From: Rusavskia elegans
Lineage: Eukaryota > Ascomycota > Lecanoromycetes > Teloschistales > Teloschistaceae
Direction: 5' to 3'
NCBI GenBank assembly: GCA_011316305.1
Contig: SAUG01000018.1
Coordinates: forward strand, 1-64,000
DNA length: 64,000 bases
Shown one piece after another: positions 21,744 through 34,044 of the stretch. Numbering within the stretch: position 1 is the stretch's first letter; each line of letters begins with the position of its first letter. Position numbers and translations under genes: made by a program. The notes under the pieces are model-generated. The model was given only the letters and a program-made list of their open reading frames with translations, searched no databases and was not told where the DNA came from.

Positions 21744-24348
21744 ATGGTCGTCTCTTCTCGCTCCTCCTCAGTTGTATCTCTTCAGGACCAAGTCGACTCT
21801 ACCTGGCAATTGGTGAACGTTGATAAGGCAAGCACAGCGGGACCGGGTCAGGCAACAACCGTGGGACAGCTGCCAACCAAGCGTCATCGCCGAGGCCAGA
21901 CGGAAGGACCCAAACGCCTCTCCATGTTCCGGTCGCGGTCAAGGACAAACACTATGACCAACTTCGTAATGGACCATCGTCTATCACCATCGGTGTCAAT
22001 TGACTCCTCGAATATTGAATGTGAATCCGAAGATAAGCATCCGCAGTCCGGTTGGTCCGACTCGGATCATTCCGACAGCCAGAGCAAGAGTTGGGTCGCA
22101 AGGGGATCGAAAATGTTGAAGAAGAAGAACAGCAAATTCGCTCTCGGCTTATCGAAAGCGGCTGAATGGGTAGAGGAACATGGCCAGGCTCCAGAAGATC
22201 AATCATGTTGGGGTTATAATAAGCATGGCAGGATGTGGTCCACCGGTAACGGTAGGTTGTATGCATCGACAAGGATGTTAACATTGGTTAATGGTTCTAG
22301 GCCTTCCCAACCGGCCGCGGATTTCCCAACCTTATAACTTCCAACATCTATCGCACACGCAAGCATGTCACTTCTCAGCGATCCGCAGCGCAAGTCAGGA
22401 CAAGCTAGCTACAGAGTACTCCGCAATAAACGCATCGCAACCACCGCGGAAAGAACTTCGAGGCATCCGCGTTGAAGACATCAAACCTGATTTCACGGAG
22501 TCCTCCCACTCCGCATATCCAGACCCTGTCACACCTCCCTTGGTCAGCCCGGCCAAGTCTCGTGCGTCACGGCCTAGCAGTGTATCGTCGGTTGGGAATC
22601 CTGGAACCATTTCTCGTTCTCGATCCATCGACAACTTCTCCCAGCCTAGCCCTAAAACATACAGGTTTCCTCGTTCACCCACTTCACCACCACCGAGGAC
22701 ATCGTCCCGCAATGCTACCCATGCCGTCCCCGACTTCTTCTCGGATCAGCATCATGCAACTGCAGAAGAGCGGGAGCTTCTGTCCATGTGCCAACCATTG
22801 ATGGACCATCCCACCGATAAGCAGCCCCCTCCATCTTCAACTACCGCATTTCAATGCAAGCAGCCGTTCGAAGAAGCATGTTTACCTCATGCAATCACTA
22901 CGCCAGACGACGTGGCTTTTACGTTGCAACCTCCTATGCTCCGAAGAAGCACAGTAGCTTTGGCTGATGTGCCCGAAGAGGACGAACTCCATTCTACCAA
23001 ACGAGCTTCGATCGAAAGCTCTCGGCCCATGACGGCTGACTCAATACTGCGTCATGCTAAGTCGTTTCCAACTAATCGTCGTACCAAACCCGGCAGGAAC
23101 GACTCTTCATCCTCCTGCAAGTCAACTGGACGACCCGACTCCGTGGCAATCGACGAATCCTTGGCCCATGACATGATGAGTCTCGCAGACACCGAGGAAT
23201 TCATAGACGTACCTATACAAGGCCGCAAATCACGCATATCCATGGGCAATAAAGGCATTGATGCCCGCTGGGAGGATGACATCGACTACTGCTACCAACT
23301 CAAAGCCGAAGCAGACTGCGACTTTGAATGGGACCGTGTCTCGATGAACAATATGCGGGCCGTCGATGAGATTCATAACAAGCAGACATGTACAGACACC
23401 AGCCGCGAAAGTGCCGATTCGCTGTCCAGAAGCTATGAGATGCTAGGATCACACAAGGTAGCGCGGGACACGACCGACGAGCATGTCACAATTGGATCCG
23501 ATGGTCGCCGTTTGCCTCGTCTTCAAACCTCGCTTCCTGACTTGGAATTTTCTGCTGCAAGCTCCGCCAAATCATCCATGGCCAGCCTCCGCGGACCAAT
23601 TACCCCAATGCAGCAGCTACCATCGCCTGGAAAGGGCAAAATCTCTCTTCAGTCATCGAAGAGCACTGACACCCTTAATCTTGACTCGCCTTTCTTTATT
23701 GCTCAAGACTGTGAGGTTCGATGGTCACACGAAGAATCATATCCGAAGGAGTCCGGTCGGGATCATACTTCGATCTCATCTCAAAAGTCCCACAAAGTTC
23801 ACCATAAATCCAGGACAAATTCCTCGGCTCGAAGCAGTCGACCTCTTCTGAGCAGGCATGCTTCCTCCGAGAGCGTGATGCTTTCTAATCCCAGTTCTTC
23901 AGCACATACACACCGAAACACGGCCTCTGGCGGCAGCCTAAAGGAGATCGCGTGTAGCAAGAACTACCGCCAGTGTATGGAAATCACCACCAAACAGATC
24001 ACTGACCGCCTTGCTGCGCTCTCAGCTGCCAATTCCCAAGAGAATACTTGGGAAAAGGCTACGACTTCAAACCCTTCATCAGGCCGGGCTCAGCATCCAC
24101 CCTATGAAGGAGCTGCTAGTCAAGTATCGTCAGATCCGAATGGCTCTATCTCGAATACCCAAGGAAATGATCAAGCATGTGCTGTCCTCCGCTCCTCGAA
24201 AACAGAAGATCAGGCTGGGTCTGTTGCGTCCTTCGCCAGTAAACTAAGGTCCAACAGCATTGCCAGCAGCGCCTCTGGATGCTCCTCAGCCCGAGCGAGC
24301 AGAATATGTTATAGTCTCTTTCCATCCGTTCCTGCGACAAGAAGTTGA
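21744..24348 (+). CDS. CRIB-domain protein (putative Cdc42/Rac effector)
   Basis: Two exons, 21744-22251 and 22301-24348, encode 851 residues. The first in-frame ATG is 21744 (MVVSSRSSSVVSLQDQVDSTW). The key feature is a CRIB/PBD motif near residues 170-190, reading GLPNRPRISQPYNFQHLSHT. It fits the I-S-x-P-x-x-F-x-H-x-x-H consensus that binds GTP-loaded Cdc42 or Rac. The 49-base intron interrupts the codon for the first Gly of this motif, so correct splicing is needed to make it. The rest is long, Ser/Pro-rich and probably disordered, with many RSxS-type sites (SRASRPSSVSSV, ISRSRSIDNFSQPSPK) likely to be phosphorylated. There is no kinase or other catalytic domain. This matches fungal CRIB-only proteins; a polarity role comparable to yeast Gic proteins is inference. 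A PAK kinase with its own CRIB lies 5 kb downstream. Confidence 0.8.
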
Positions 24349-24919
24349 TCTCTCCAAACTCACCAATCGATCTACCTCTGGCAGTCCAAAGAACCCCATA
24401 CTGCCAGTCACGAACCAAGTCACATCAAGTACTCCGTACACATGTATAAACACCAGACACACGGACTTCAGAAGCCACCTCGAGCCCCCTTCCACAATGG
24501 GGGCAAATTCATGATTAATGAAAACGACCTTAACGCACCAGACTCTTCATACTCGGACCCACTGTCCACTTGACGATGTATCAGGAATCTTAGAAAAGAT
24601 GATTTGTCCGCATTTAGCCTGGGAGGGAGCATATTGGGCACCTTTGTGTTCTTGTATTATACTTTTCCATATGTTCTGGTAGAATTTAGATAGGCGCAAG
24701 AAATCGCACACATGGTACTCAGTACACAATCAATATTCTGCTTCTTTGAGCACTACTTACTGTCGTTTCGAGCCATGCTGGTAACTCAGGATCTCCTATG
24801 AGATGCATTTTCCCAACTAACAGGGAAGTTCGTTTTCCATCCAGTTAGCGCAGAGTGTGCCTAACCGACACATCTTCCGATTCAGGTACCCTCATCCTCC
24901 AGGAGTCCTTCGACCTCCA
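24349..24919. other. Intergenic region between CRIB gene and NAD kinase
   Basis: About 570 bp holding the CRIB-gene 3' end and the NAD kinase promoter. A TACTCCGTA motif sits at 24430-24438. In-frame codons upstream of 24920 lack an ATG, which supports 24920 as the kinase start. Confidence 0.45.
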
Positions 24920-26329
24920 ATGCACGCCTTCGTTTCAAGGCATAGCATTCGGGCTTTCTCCACTTCCGCCACAAGATGGGAAATAGCAGCTTTGACGAGT
25001 CTGCCGGATCGAAGATGTCCCAGCTACCTTGGTGAGTACCTTATTCTTTTGCCTGGCGGGGTGGACGGTCTGACACTCGCAGAGACTCCGAATAATGATT
25101 TATTGTCTTTACGATGGCCGCTGCCGCCACGGAATGTGCTACTTGTGCAGAAAAGGAACGGAACGGCTGCGAGTGAGGCTTTGAGGATCTTCGCATGGTG
25201 ATCCAGTCCACCTGCATTTTGTCCTCGTCTTCTAACGCTACTGTCCAGCCACATACATGATACATACCCCGACATCAATGTTCTCCTCGAGCCGGACACT
25301 GCATCTGGACTCCATCAATCGATCTCATTTCCTGTTCACACGAACATCAATGCCACGTCCAATCAAGCAGCCCTCGCCCACAAGGTGGATCTAACAGCAA
25401 CTTTCGGCGGCGATGGTACCATTCTACGAGCCTCCTCTCTGTTTTCGACAGCGGCGAATGTACCTCCGATACTCTCTTTCAGCATGGGTACGCTGGGTTT
25501 TCTGGGCGAATGGAAGTTTGGGGAGTTCAAGAGGGCTTTTAGGGAGGTATATATGGCTGGTGCTGGGGCTGGTGAGAGGAGTAGGATTCTTGAAGGATAC
25601 CAGGCGACCGATGGTATTGCGGCGGAAAATGAGGGCGCTTCGCGTGGGGTTGCAGGCGCGGGACCCACGGGGTGGTCTTCGATACGGGGGAAGAATTTGG
25701 GGACTACGAGGGGAGCGAGAGTTCTGCTGCGGAATAGGCTTAAGGTTGCAGTTCACACATCCAACACCGAGTCTACCTCGTCGACCCCTCCAGTCAACCC
25801 TCCATACGCTATCCACGCAATGAACGAAATCATTCTCCACCGTGGGGCAACCCCACACCTTGCTCACATCGCCATCTTCATCGGTGGCCGCTTCCTCACC
25901 GAAGCCGTTGCTGACGGCATGATCATCTCCACTCCTACCGGCAGCACTGCTTACAGCCTCTCCAGCGGCGGCAGCATTATCCACCCTCTCGTCGATTCCC
26001 TGTGCCTGACGCCAATATGCCCTCGCAGCTTAAGCTTTCGACCTCTCGTGTTACCCGCCAGTACGCCTGTCACGCTGCGGTTGAGCGAAGAAAACAATCG
26101 GGGAAGGGAGGTGGAGGTGTCGATTGATGGGATAAGGCGGAAGCAGGGGCTGAAAGTTGGAGGAGAGATTCGCGTGGTGGGAGAGGAGATATTGAGAGGG
26201 TCTCAGGGATGGAGGGGAGGAGTGCCGTGTATCACGAGGGAGGGAGGGGCAAAGGGGGATGATGATGGGTGGGTTGGGGGGTTGAACGGGTTGCTGAAAT
26301 TCAATTTTCCGTTTGGGGAGGAGGGATAA
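24920..26329 (+). CDS. NAD(H) kinase, probably mitochondrial
   Basis: Phosphorylates NAD+ or NADH to NADP(H) using ATP. Exons 24920-25031, 25083-25197 and 25249-26329 encode 435 residues. The N-terminus MHAFVSRHSIRAFSTSATRW is Arg/Ser-rich without acidic residues, a strong mitochondrial presequence, so this is likely the POS5-type matrix enzyme. Family motifs: TFGGDGTILRAS (near 126-137), SFSMGTLGFLGEW, AMNEIILHRG, and TPTGSTAYSLSSGGSIIHP (near 302-320), then LTPICPRSLSFRPLVLP. An insertion of about 60 Gly/Ala/Arg-rich residues (near 165-230) follows the LGFLGEW block and looks like a loop expansion. The introns are 51 bases each. NAD+ synthetase lies 16 kb upstream, but I see no sign of co-regulation. 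Confidence 0.9.
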
Positions 26330-26711
26330 AGATCTTGAGAGATTATCAAATTCGATTTATTCTCAAAACGTTTCTTATGAACCCAAGACTTGTTTCTGTA
26401 GGTGACTCAGGTGCTATATTGCCGTCATGTCTCATGATCTGCGCTCAGCCCTACCTTCACTCCCTTCACATGCCATTATGACATCCTTTAATATCCGTCT
26501 TCCTCACTGCATGAAAGCATAGCAGGTCCAATGGCATATGTGTGCTTTTACGGATACCGGACATCCTCGAATTGTTGAACGATGCATTAACGAAGCCTGC
26601 ATGGCCCAGGCAACAGTCTTTCTACTCGTATAACAGTCTTTCCTCTCTAGTCTTCTGCTTTTACCACTCTGGACTCAGTCCTTGGGATCTCTCTTGACAA
26701 GTTCGCCTGAT
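26330..26711. other. Short intergenic region
   Basis: This 382-bp gap between two plus-strand genes should hold the NAD kinase 3' end and the acyltransferase promoter. No other feature is visible. Confidence 0.45.
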
Positions 26712-28098
26712 ATGTCACTCCGCAAGCCTCACCCAAGCACCACCTCCTTCCAATCCATTCCTGAACCCATTCCAGACCTCGGTGCCGGCACCGCTGGTCT
26801 CGCAGCCGAACCTCATCCAGCTGGACGTGTCAAACATGGGAGCTTCGTGCAACTTGTCCGGCTGCTTGCAGCCGTATCATGGACCGTTCTGGTCTGCTGT
26901 GTCATCAACGGATCCCAGATCCTCGGCTCTCCTCTCTATATGATCAGCAAAGACTACTACTACGCCTACATGTCCATGACCAAGCAGTGGTTTGGAGTTC
27001 TCATCGTTACTATGACACAATGGTTCTCGCCAACTACCATACGCATCAGCGGCGACGCCACCGTGCGAGGGCAATTGGCGAAGACGAAAGATGGGAGACT
27101 CGAGACGAGGTTTCCGGAGAGACTGGTCATGATTGCGAATCATCAGCTGTACAGCGACTGGTTGTATCTTTGGTGGATTGCCTACACGTCACTCATGCAC
27201 GGCCATGTCTTCATCATCCTCAAGGAATCGCTCAAGTACATCCCCGTCGTCGGGCCTGGGATGATGTTCTATGGCTTTATCTTCTTAGCCAGGAATTGGG
27301 TCAAGGATCGGCCTCGGTTGCAGCACCGGCTTCAAAAACTCGCCAAGTCAAGACATGGGGGACCGATGTCTGGGCAGAGGGGACTTGATTCATTGGATCC
27401 CATGTGGTTGATGATATACCCAGAAGGCACGAATTTGAGCGGCAATACGAGGAAGGGCAGCGCACGGTGGGCAGAGAAGCAGGGGATCAAAGACTTCGAA
27501 CATCTCTTGCTGCCGAGGAGTACTGGTTTAGAATATTGTTTGCATGAATTGAAGGGAACAGTGGATTGGGTCTATGACTGCACCGTCGCCTACGAGGGTA
27601 TCCCGTACGTTAACGTTCCCCTCCACATATCCATAAAAGCCTGACTGATCACATTTTTTTAGTCGCGGCGCCTACGGTCAGGACATATTCACCCTCCGTT
27701 CCACCTACTTCCAAGGCCGTCCAGCCAAATCCGTCAACATGTACTGGCGACGCTTCCACGTCTCGTCGATCCCTGTCCCGATGTCTTCCGACCCGTCTCC
27801 GCAAGAACGTGAGGCTTTCAGTGACTGGCTCCTTGCTCGCTGGAAAGAGAAAGAATTGCTCCTGGAAGGCTATGCGCAGACTGGTCGATTTCCAGCTGAT
27901 GAAGGACACGACAGCGAAGGCGAACCCGGTGTCGGGACGACCAAAGGGGCTGGCTTCATCGAGGCTGAAGTCAAGTTGACTCATTGGTATGAGATTTTAC
28001 AGATCTTTTCGGTGCTTGGAGCTGTTGCTGCTGTTGGTGTAACTTTCAGCAAGCTCTGGACTCTGTTATCAACGGTCTTGGCGAACGGGAGATATTGA
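26712..28098 (+). CDS. PlsC-family acyltransferase (CST26-like)
   Basis: A membrane acyltransferase that transfers acyl groups to lysophospholipids. Exons 26712-27604 and 27663-28098 give 442 residues. The first in-frame ATG is 26712. Motifs: a membrane segment near 50-75 (VSWTVLVCCVINGSQILG), the catalytic NHQLYSDW (NHx4D block, near 142) followed by LYLWWIAY, KESLKYIPVVGPGMMFYGFIFLARNW, and the substrate-binding YPEGTN (near 237). After the intron come GQDIFTLRSTYFQGRP and VNMYWRRFHV, which are typical of the fungal CST26/YPR-type and plant LPAT2-like branch. A second hydrophobic segment lies near the C-terminus (VLGAVAAVGVTFSKLW). Endoplasmic reticulum location is likely. The exact lyso-lipid substrate cannot be read from sequence. 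Confidence 0.87.
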
Positions 28099-29255
28099 GG
28101 TGTAGCGAGATTCACGAATTACGATCAGGTATGACTGAGCAGGCTCTTGGTGTCAGGATGGTCTTCCGCTCAGGAGATGGGGTGACAGGATCTCATACAG
28201 TAGGCATTCCAGAGCAGTGGTAAAATACTTTTGGCAGCTCGGCCTACATTAACATCTCGGGCGCATAGATCGATCCTAAGCAATACTTCCAGGAAGAACA
28301 TTCCTTCCAAGGGGAAACGGACTTTTTGATATCGAATAACCCTAGCGAAGCCTTAGGCAGACCCGCGAGACATTTGAGGGATATTTCCTTGAACATATTC
28401 CACTCTGCTGTTCTAACAGTCGATCACTCAATTACTAAAAACGCCGCGTGAAATGATTGAGGGTGTGTGGAACCCTGGGGACCCCTTATCTTGAAGGAGA
28501 GCCATGGGACGCCTTACAAGGCCAAGGTAGTCGAAAGGCGATACCCTTTTGAGCGTAGCTTGGCAGCATCAGGGAAAAGATCGACCTGTCATGGAACATG
28601 ATTGTAAACCTCCACTGATGTACTCCCGTACTTCGAGGACAAATAAACAGTCACTATCACTCGCAGCGAGCCACCACCACGATGATTGTCTTTCGTTGAA
28701 TTATCAGCCCAGCTAGCAGCACGGTCCGCGAAGCAAGCAATCTGAATCATCTACCAGCCGCTGCGGGGCATCGACGTCCCCGCGCCTGGAGGCTGGTGTG
28801 ACGCAGAGCCGAGACAGGTGAGCGCTGCTTGAAACAGGAGCTGCCGTTTCGCGTGCTGATCGATTCTTACTTGGTAGAGACTTCGAGCAGAGGGAGCCAT
28901 CCGTGACCACTCCCGACTCACTCGCTCTGGTCAACAATCCTGTCGTAAGGGGCACAGTCACAGAAGGCACCCGCTGCTTTGCCAATCGCCATTCACACTC
29001 GTTAACCCTTGACGCATACGGTTCATTCGTGGTGTCAAGATGGCACAATCCCAGAAGTATGTCTACCAATTTCCCCCGTGACGTTACTCCCATCGGATAT
29101 GGTCGGAAGTGAAGTGCTTCACTCGTTTTGGGGAGTCAGAAATAACGTAGTCCTTCTGCTTGAACGACAACACCTTCAGCTCGCTGAGCACTGCGACTTC
29201 TGCTTCAAGCTTTCGTTCTACCATAGCGTGATCTTCCCTTTGAAGCCGGCTAACC
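28099..29255. promoter_or_regulatory. Upstream region of the PAK kinase
   Basis: About 1.16 kb between two plus-strand genes. It should hold the acyltransferase 3' end and a long promoter and leader for the kinase. A minus-strand frame at 28713-29093 has no recognisable features. I see no additional gene. Confidence 0.45.
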
Positions 29256-32125
29256 ATGGACTTGCCTCTCAGCATCTACGGCCCAGGCCAATTCATGAAC
29301 CCCGGACCAGCCCCACGCCCTCCTACCGACCGTCCGCGCCTGAAGACCATGCCAGCAACGGACAATGTGCCAGGCAACACGTCGCAAGTCAGCTTGAATT
29401 CTCCGTCGCTGCGCTCCTACGGATCTTCTGCGGCGAACGACTATTCACCAAACCTTTCTCGAACTACCACGACCCGCGACGATGACTTCGGTGGCGCGGC
29501 CAGTGTGAAGGAGGGCATGGCTCGAATCAAGGATGGGTTAATGTGGAAGACCAGATGGCTCAATCTCCGTGGCTATCAGCTAGATTTTCAAAAGAACCAG
29601 GACGGCAAAGTTGCAATGACGATTCAACTAAGAGACGTGACGAATGTGTCCCGCTGCGAGAACATCCCCATGTCTCTCGAGATTGTTCGATTAGCCAACC
29701 CCGGAACCGGTTCAGTCATATCACCCAGCAGTCGCGATCTACCTCAGAAGACTCTCTATTGTCAATTTAAGAGTGATGACGAACTCTATGACTGGCAGGA
29801 TGCCATCTACAACCGATGCCCTGGCATGAGTGGAGTCAGCAATCCTACCAATTTCTCCCACCGTATTCACGTTAACTTCGATCCTGTCCACGGCAATTTT
29901 GTTGGCCTGCCGCAAGAATGGGCCAAACTCCTCACCACATCCGCGATCACCAAAGATGACTATGCCAAACACCCTCAGGCTGTCATCGAAGTACTACAGT
30001 TCTACACCGAGGTCACCGAACGAAACAACCATCCTCAGGAGTACCCTAGCCTCATGCCAACACCTCCTGTAAACCCTAAACAGGACATGCAGCTCGGTCA
30101 TGGAGGCGCAGGCACCGCTATAGCTCCGCCTAGACCTTCACCACCTGTACAGAAACAAAGCAACTACCAGCAGTCCTCCCGTTTCCCACAGCAAAACAAT
30201 AGCTCCCCGCCGTCAAGAAATGGCACACCTTCTAATCAGCGCAGCGCATCCGGCTCCGATCGCATACCTGAGCCCGTGACCAATCAAAAAATGACAATGG
30301 ATGGCGACATGCGTCGCGCCATGGAGGAAGAGGCTCGCCGAGTCAAAGAAGCTAAAGAAAAGCGCGATCAAGAGAAGCGGGAGCAGGAAAGAGCTAAAGC
30401 TGAAGAAGAGCTGAGTCTGAAAGAGCAAGAAGCTTTCAACATGTCCATTCCTAAGACCCGTACTCCCATGGCGAAACAGGAGATCGGTGGCTACGGTGCT
30501 ACTGAGTCTGAATCATCTAGTCGGTACAATCCGACCCGTAACGCTCCTCCAGCCCCGGGTACTGACCGTTCCCGTCAACAACCACAAGGATCCCTACGTC
30601 AGCCTTCAGCACAGCGCCAGGCCCCGCAAGCCCCTTCGCAAGTCAATGGTGCTGTGCGGGAAGCTCCTCGCGCCCCCTTTGCCCAACGTGCCCCAGGAGC
30701 TCGCGAACAATCTCCATCTGCTACTCCAGGCTCGCTTCGCTCCCCACCACGTGCAGATCAACATCAACGGCAACCATCTCCATCCTCCCGCCCGCCACAA
30801 CAAAATGGAACTCAATCAAGTGATCAACGAAACCAATCACCTCACGCGCGTGCTCCCCAGACCAACGGTGCCTCTCGCGCCCAGCCATCAACACGTCCTC
30901 CGCAACAACAGCAAGCCCCAGGCATGGTTCCTCTGGAGATACGCACTAAAGAACCCACCGGAGCTCCGTCATCATCGAAAGAGGAAGCTGTGAAACAAGC
31001 TGAAATGGCGCTGACCCAGAAACAACCGGCCAATACTAAACGGGAGAAAGAAGCTCGGATGTCGACGATGAGTGAAGCCCAGGTGATGGAAAAACTCAAA
31101 CAAGTGGTCTCGAAGGAAGATCCACAAATTTCTTACGCCAAGCAAAAGAAGATCGGCCAAGGGGCCTCTGGATCGGTCTACGTTGCTCGCATTAACGCCG
31201 AGGCAACATCGGCTATTGCGCGACGCATCTACAAAACACATGGCTCAAAGTCTCTCGTGGCGATTAAGCAGATGGATCTGCGGAATCAGCCGCGTAAGGA
31301 GTTGATCGTGAACGAGATCATCGTGATGAAGGAGAGCTCGCATCCCAATATTGTCAACTTCCTGGACTCGTTCTTGCAGGAGGGAAACAATGAGTTATGG
31401 GTGGTGATGGAGTATATGGAGGGCGGTGCCTTGACGGATGTGATTGACAACAACAAGCAAATTACCGAGGCTCAAATATCTACCATCTGCAATGAGGTAT
31501 GCAAGACCCTTCCCCTTCTTTTTTTGGGGCAAGCACTAATTGCTGTCCAGACATGCAAAGGTCTAGCACATCTACACAGCCAAAACATTATCCATCGAGA
31601 CATCAAGAGCGATAACGTCCTCCTTGACGCTCGTGGCAACGTCAAAATCAGTGAGTATTCTTCTTACTTTCCTTGCTCTTCGATACACCACTAACACTCC
31701 ATGTAGCCGACTTCGGCTTCTGCGCCAAACTCACCGAAGCCAAATCCAAACGCGCCACTATGGTCGGCACCCCCTACTGGATGGCCCCCGAAGTGGTCAA
31801 GCAACGCGAATACGGCCCCAAAGTCGACATGTGGTCGCTCGGCATCATGGCCATTGAAATGATCGAATCTGAACCCCCGTATCTCAACGAAGAACCGCTG
31901 AAAGCCCTCTTCCTGATCACGACGAATGGTACACCCACGCTGAAACATCCGGATCGACTGAGTAGGGAATTGAAAGTTTTCCTGAGTCAGTGCTTGACGG
32001 TCACGGTGGAGAACCGCGCCACGGCGGAAGAAATCCTGAGGTGTGATTTCTTGAGGAAGGGCGGGTGTGAGTTGAGGGCTTTGACAGATCTATTGAGGTT
32101 CAACCGAGGAGGTGGGGGCCATTAG
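29256..32125 (+). CDS. CLA4: p21-activated kinase, Cla4 type
   Basis: Ser/Thr kinase activated by GTP-bound Cdc42/Rac, acting in polarity, septation and septin organisation. Exons 29256-31496, 31551-31650 and 31707-32125 give 919 residues. The ATG at 29256 has an ACCATGG context and gives [13 protein letters not shown]. The order of domains is Cla4-specific: a PH domain (about 85-195; [26 protein letters not shown], then [20 protein letters not shown]), immediately followed by the CRIB motif (about 200-230; ISHRIH-like [15 protein letters not shown] with GNFVGLP). Then comes a Pro/Gln-rich linker with a charged coiled coil (about 345-390), and a kinase domain from about 626. Kinase motifs: [46 protein letters not shown]. 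All catalytic residues are present. Both introns lie inside the kinase domain. Confidence 0.93.
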
Positions 32126-34044
32126 GGGTTGGTTTCCTGATTGGGCATTGGTGGATGAGGATGACGGCTTGCCAATACCGGAAGATACATCCTCTTGATG
32201 GATCATGGCATCCCCTTTCCAATGACAACGGCGTCAATGGCGACAGGTGTCTATTGACCTGCATGGTGGTGGTGGTTTACGAAAATTCATTGATGATGGT
32301 GGCAGTCCTCTATTTTACGACAACTCGGTTTTTGTTTCTTGCGATGGATGGATTGATTGATGAATAGTGGGCCGATCGATGATGAGGGCGGACATGATGG
32401 TTTTTTTTTTTTCTTTCTCTTTTTTGGGGGGAAACGGCTAGATATGGCCCAGTTGAAGTGTAGATAGATGGGGTTGTGGGTCTTCATCATAGCGAGAAGT
32501 TGAGGATGACTATTTTCCTCAATCATTCAATCGAAGTTGTGGATAGATAGATTGCATTGTGATAATATGGTGAGGGGAATATGTCTTGACGTGATTTTGT
32601 TTTTGTGTAAGGGGGTTGTGGATGTGTGTTACTCGTCGTTTTCTTTTTTTTTCCGAGACGGGCTCTTCCTTCCTTGGTCGGGATGCGTGTATTTGCTAAA
32701 GCCTCTCTCAGAAGAGATCTCTATATAACCGTGCTCTATATGGATACCCCATACACCTTCTATCCCGCCGTCGTCGTCGATCCGCCAAATACACGATGGA
32801 ATCTTCGCGGCTTCTGTTCTATCCGTTTTGCTCTCCCGTTGGCGCTGGCGTTGGCGTTGGCGCTGGGTGGGGTCAGGATTGCTCGGGAGGTGTAGGGCGT
32901 TTGGAGGTGGTGGTGGGGAGGGTGTGGTTTTGATGGGTTTGGGGGATGGGATGGGGTTAATGGGGTTGGGTGTTGAGAGGGGGGAGGAGGAGGGGGGGGA
33001 GGAGGAGGAGGAAGAGGAGGAGGAGGGTGGAGCTGGATATCGTATCGAATTGTCAGTAAGGAAGGGGAAGATCTTCGATGGATAGAAGGGAGAGAAAGGG
33101 ATGGCAGTATGCAGATAAACGGTTGACGAGTTCTTTCGTCTGTATCTATGATATCTTCTTCTTCCACTGCAACACTGCAAGTAGGCAAAGCAGAAAGAGG
33201 AAAGGGAAACTAATGTAAGCAAGGGAGGAAAGGGAAACTAATGAAACCCGTGGAAGACAATCAGAAAGTGGGCAGGCAGGTTTTTGCATTTAATTTGATG
33301 CGTTCTTTTTTCTTGGTTCCAAGGATCTTTACACGGGTAAGGCGTTGAGAGTTTTTGTTGGTATGTGGAGGTGTTTTTGCTTCTCCGCTGCTGCTGGTGG
33401 TTTTGGATGATGGGTTACTGACGGCTTTGAGTGCGTGTTTGAGCTTCGTTGATATGTTCTCTTGTTTGTGTATTTCTTTTCTGATTTATGATGACCAGTT
33501 GAGAGCCGCAGATAGGGAGACGGATGGAGATACTTTCTTGGTGGTATCCTTATATATATTCGCTGTCTCCACCCTGATGATGCTGTCTAGCGTTTGGAAG
33601 TAAATTAATCGGTGTTGTGAGGCCCTTGTTACCTTTTTGAATCCTTTGTCTGGGGAGAATGGGTGTGTCACGACTTTTGAAGGGATTTGCTTGGTATGGT
33701 TGATGTCAGGAGAGCGAGAGCGGATTAAGAAAGGGCGAGAAATCTGATCGGAGCTTGGTTTTCACACTTTGATCATCGCGTGCAATGGAACTCACTCGGT
33801 GAATATGAGAATGTAAAGGGGAGTTGATATTAAGGATAAGTGTTTTCTATCCTAGGCTAACATGTGCGTCACCTTAAGGAGGCCTCGGAGCACGATAGAA
33901 TTAATCCATCCTCGGATTCTGACTATCGGCGTCTGTCTTAGAAGTCTCTTGTAATACACACTCGACATGCAACAAGCTTTCTTCTCTTCGCAATGATGAA
34001 CCTGACTTCTGGCTGACCACCTACGAGAAATACCCCGAGGCAGA
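32126..34044. other. Long convergent intergenic region
   Basis: About 1.9 kb between the ends of two converging genes. It contains low-complexity tracts, including a T-run at 32401-32412 (interrupted only beyond that), a GGCGTT/GGCGCT hexamer-like array near 32838-32866, and a purine-rich G-quadruplex-prone tract (annotated separately). Frames read across it are artefacts of the repeats. Confidence 0.5.
32884..33030 (+). repeat. G-rich, quadruplex-prone purine tract
   Basis: The plus strand has many closely spaced G-runs, including a canonical set near 32935-32957 (GGG, GGGGG, GGG and GGGG separated by 2-3 bases), followed by a (GGA)n/(GAG)n purine tract to about 33026. This can form G-quadruplex or triplex DNA. 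It lies between converging genes, where it may act on transcription ends or replication. Function is inference. Confidence 0.6.

Noticed and set aside
25424..25984. Minus-strand 186-codon frame
   Set aside because: Antisense to the catalytic core of the NAD kinase.
28713..29093. Minus-strand 126-codon frame upstream of the PAK kinase
   Set aside because: No recognisable domain, and it falls in the expected promoter and leader of the kinase.
32629..33222. Minus-strand Pro/Ser-rich frames
   Set aside because: Translation of the purine-rich low-complexity tract; poly-Pro and poly-Ser are repeat artefacts.
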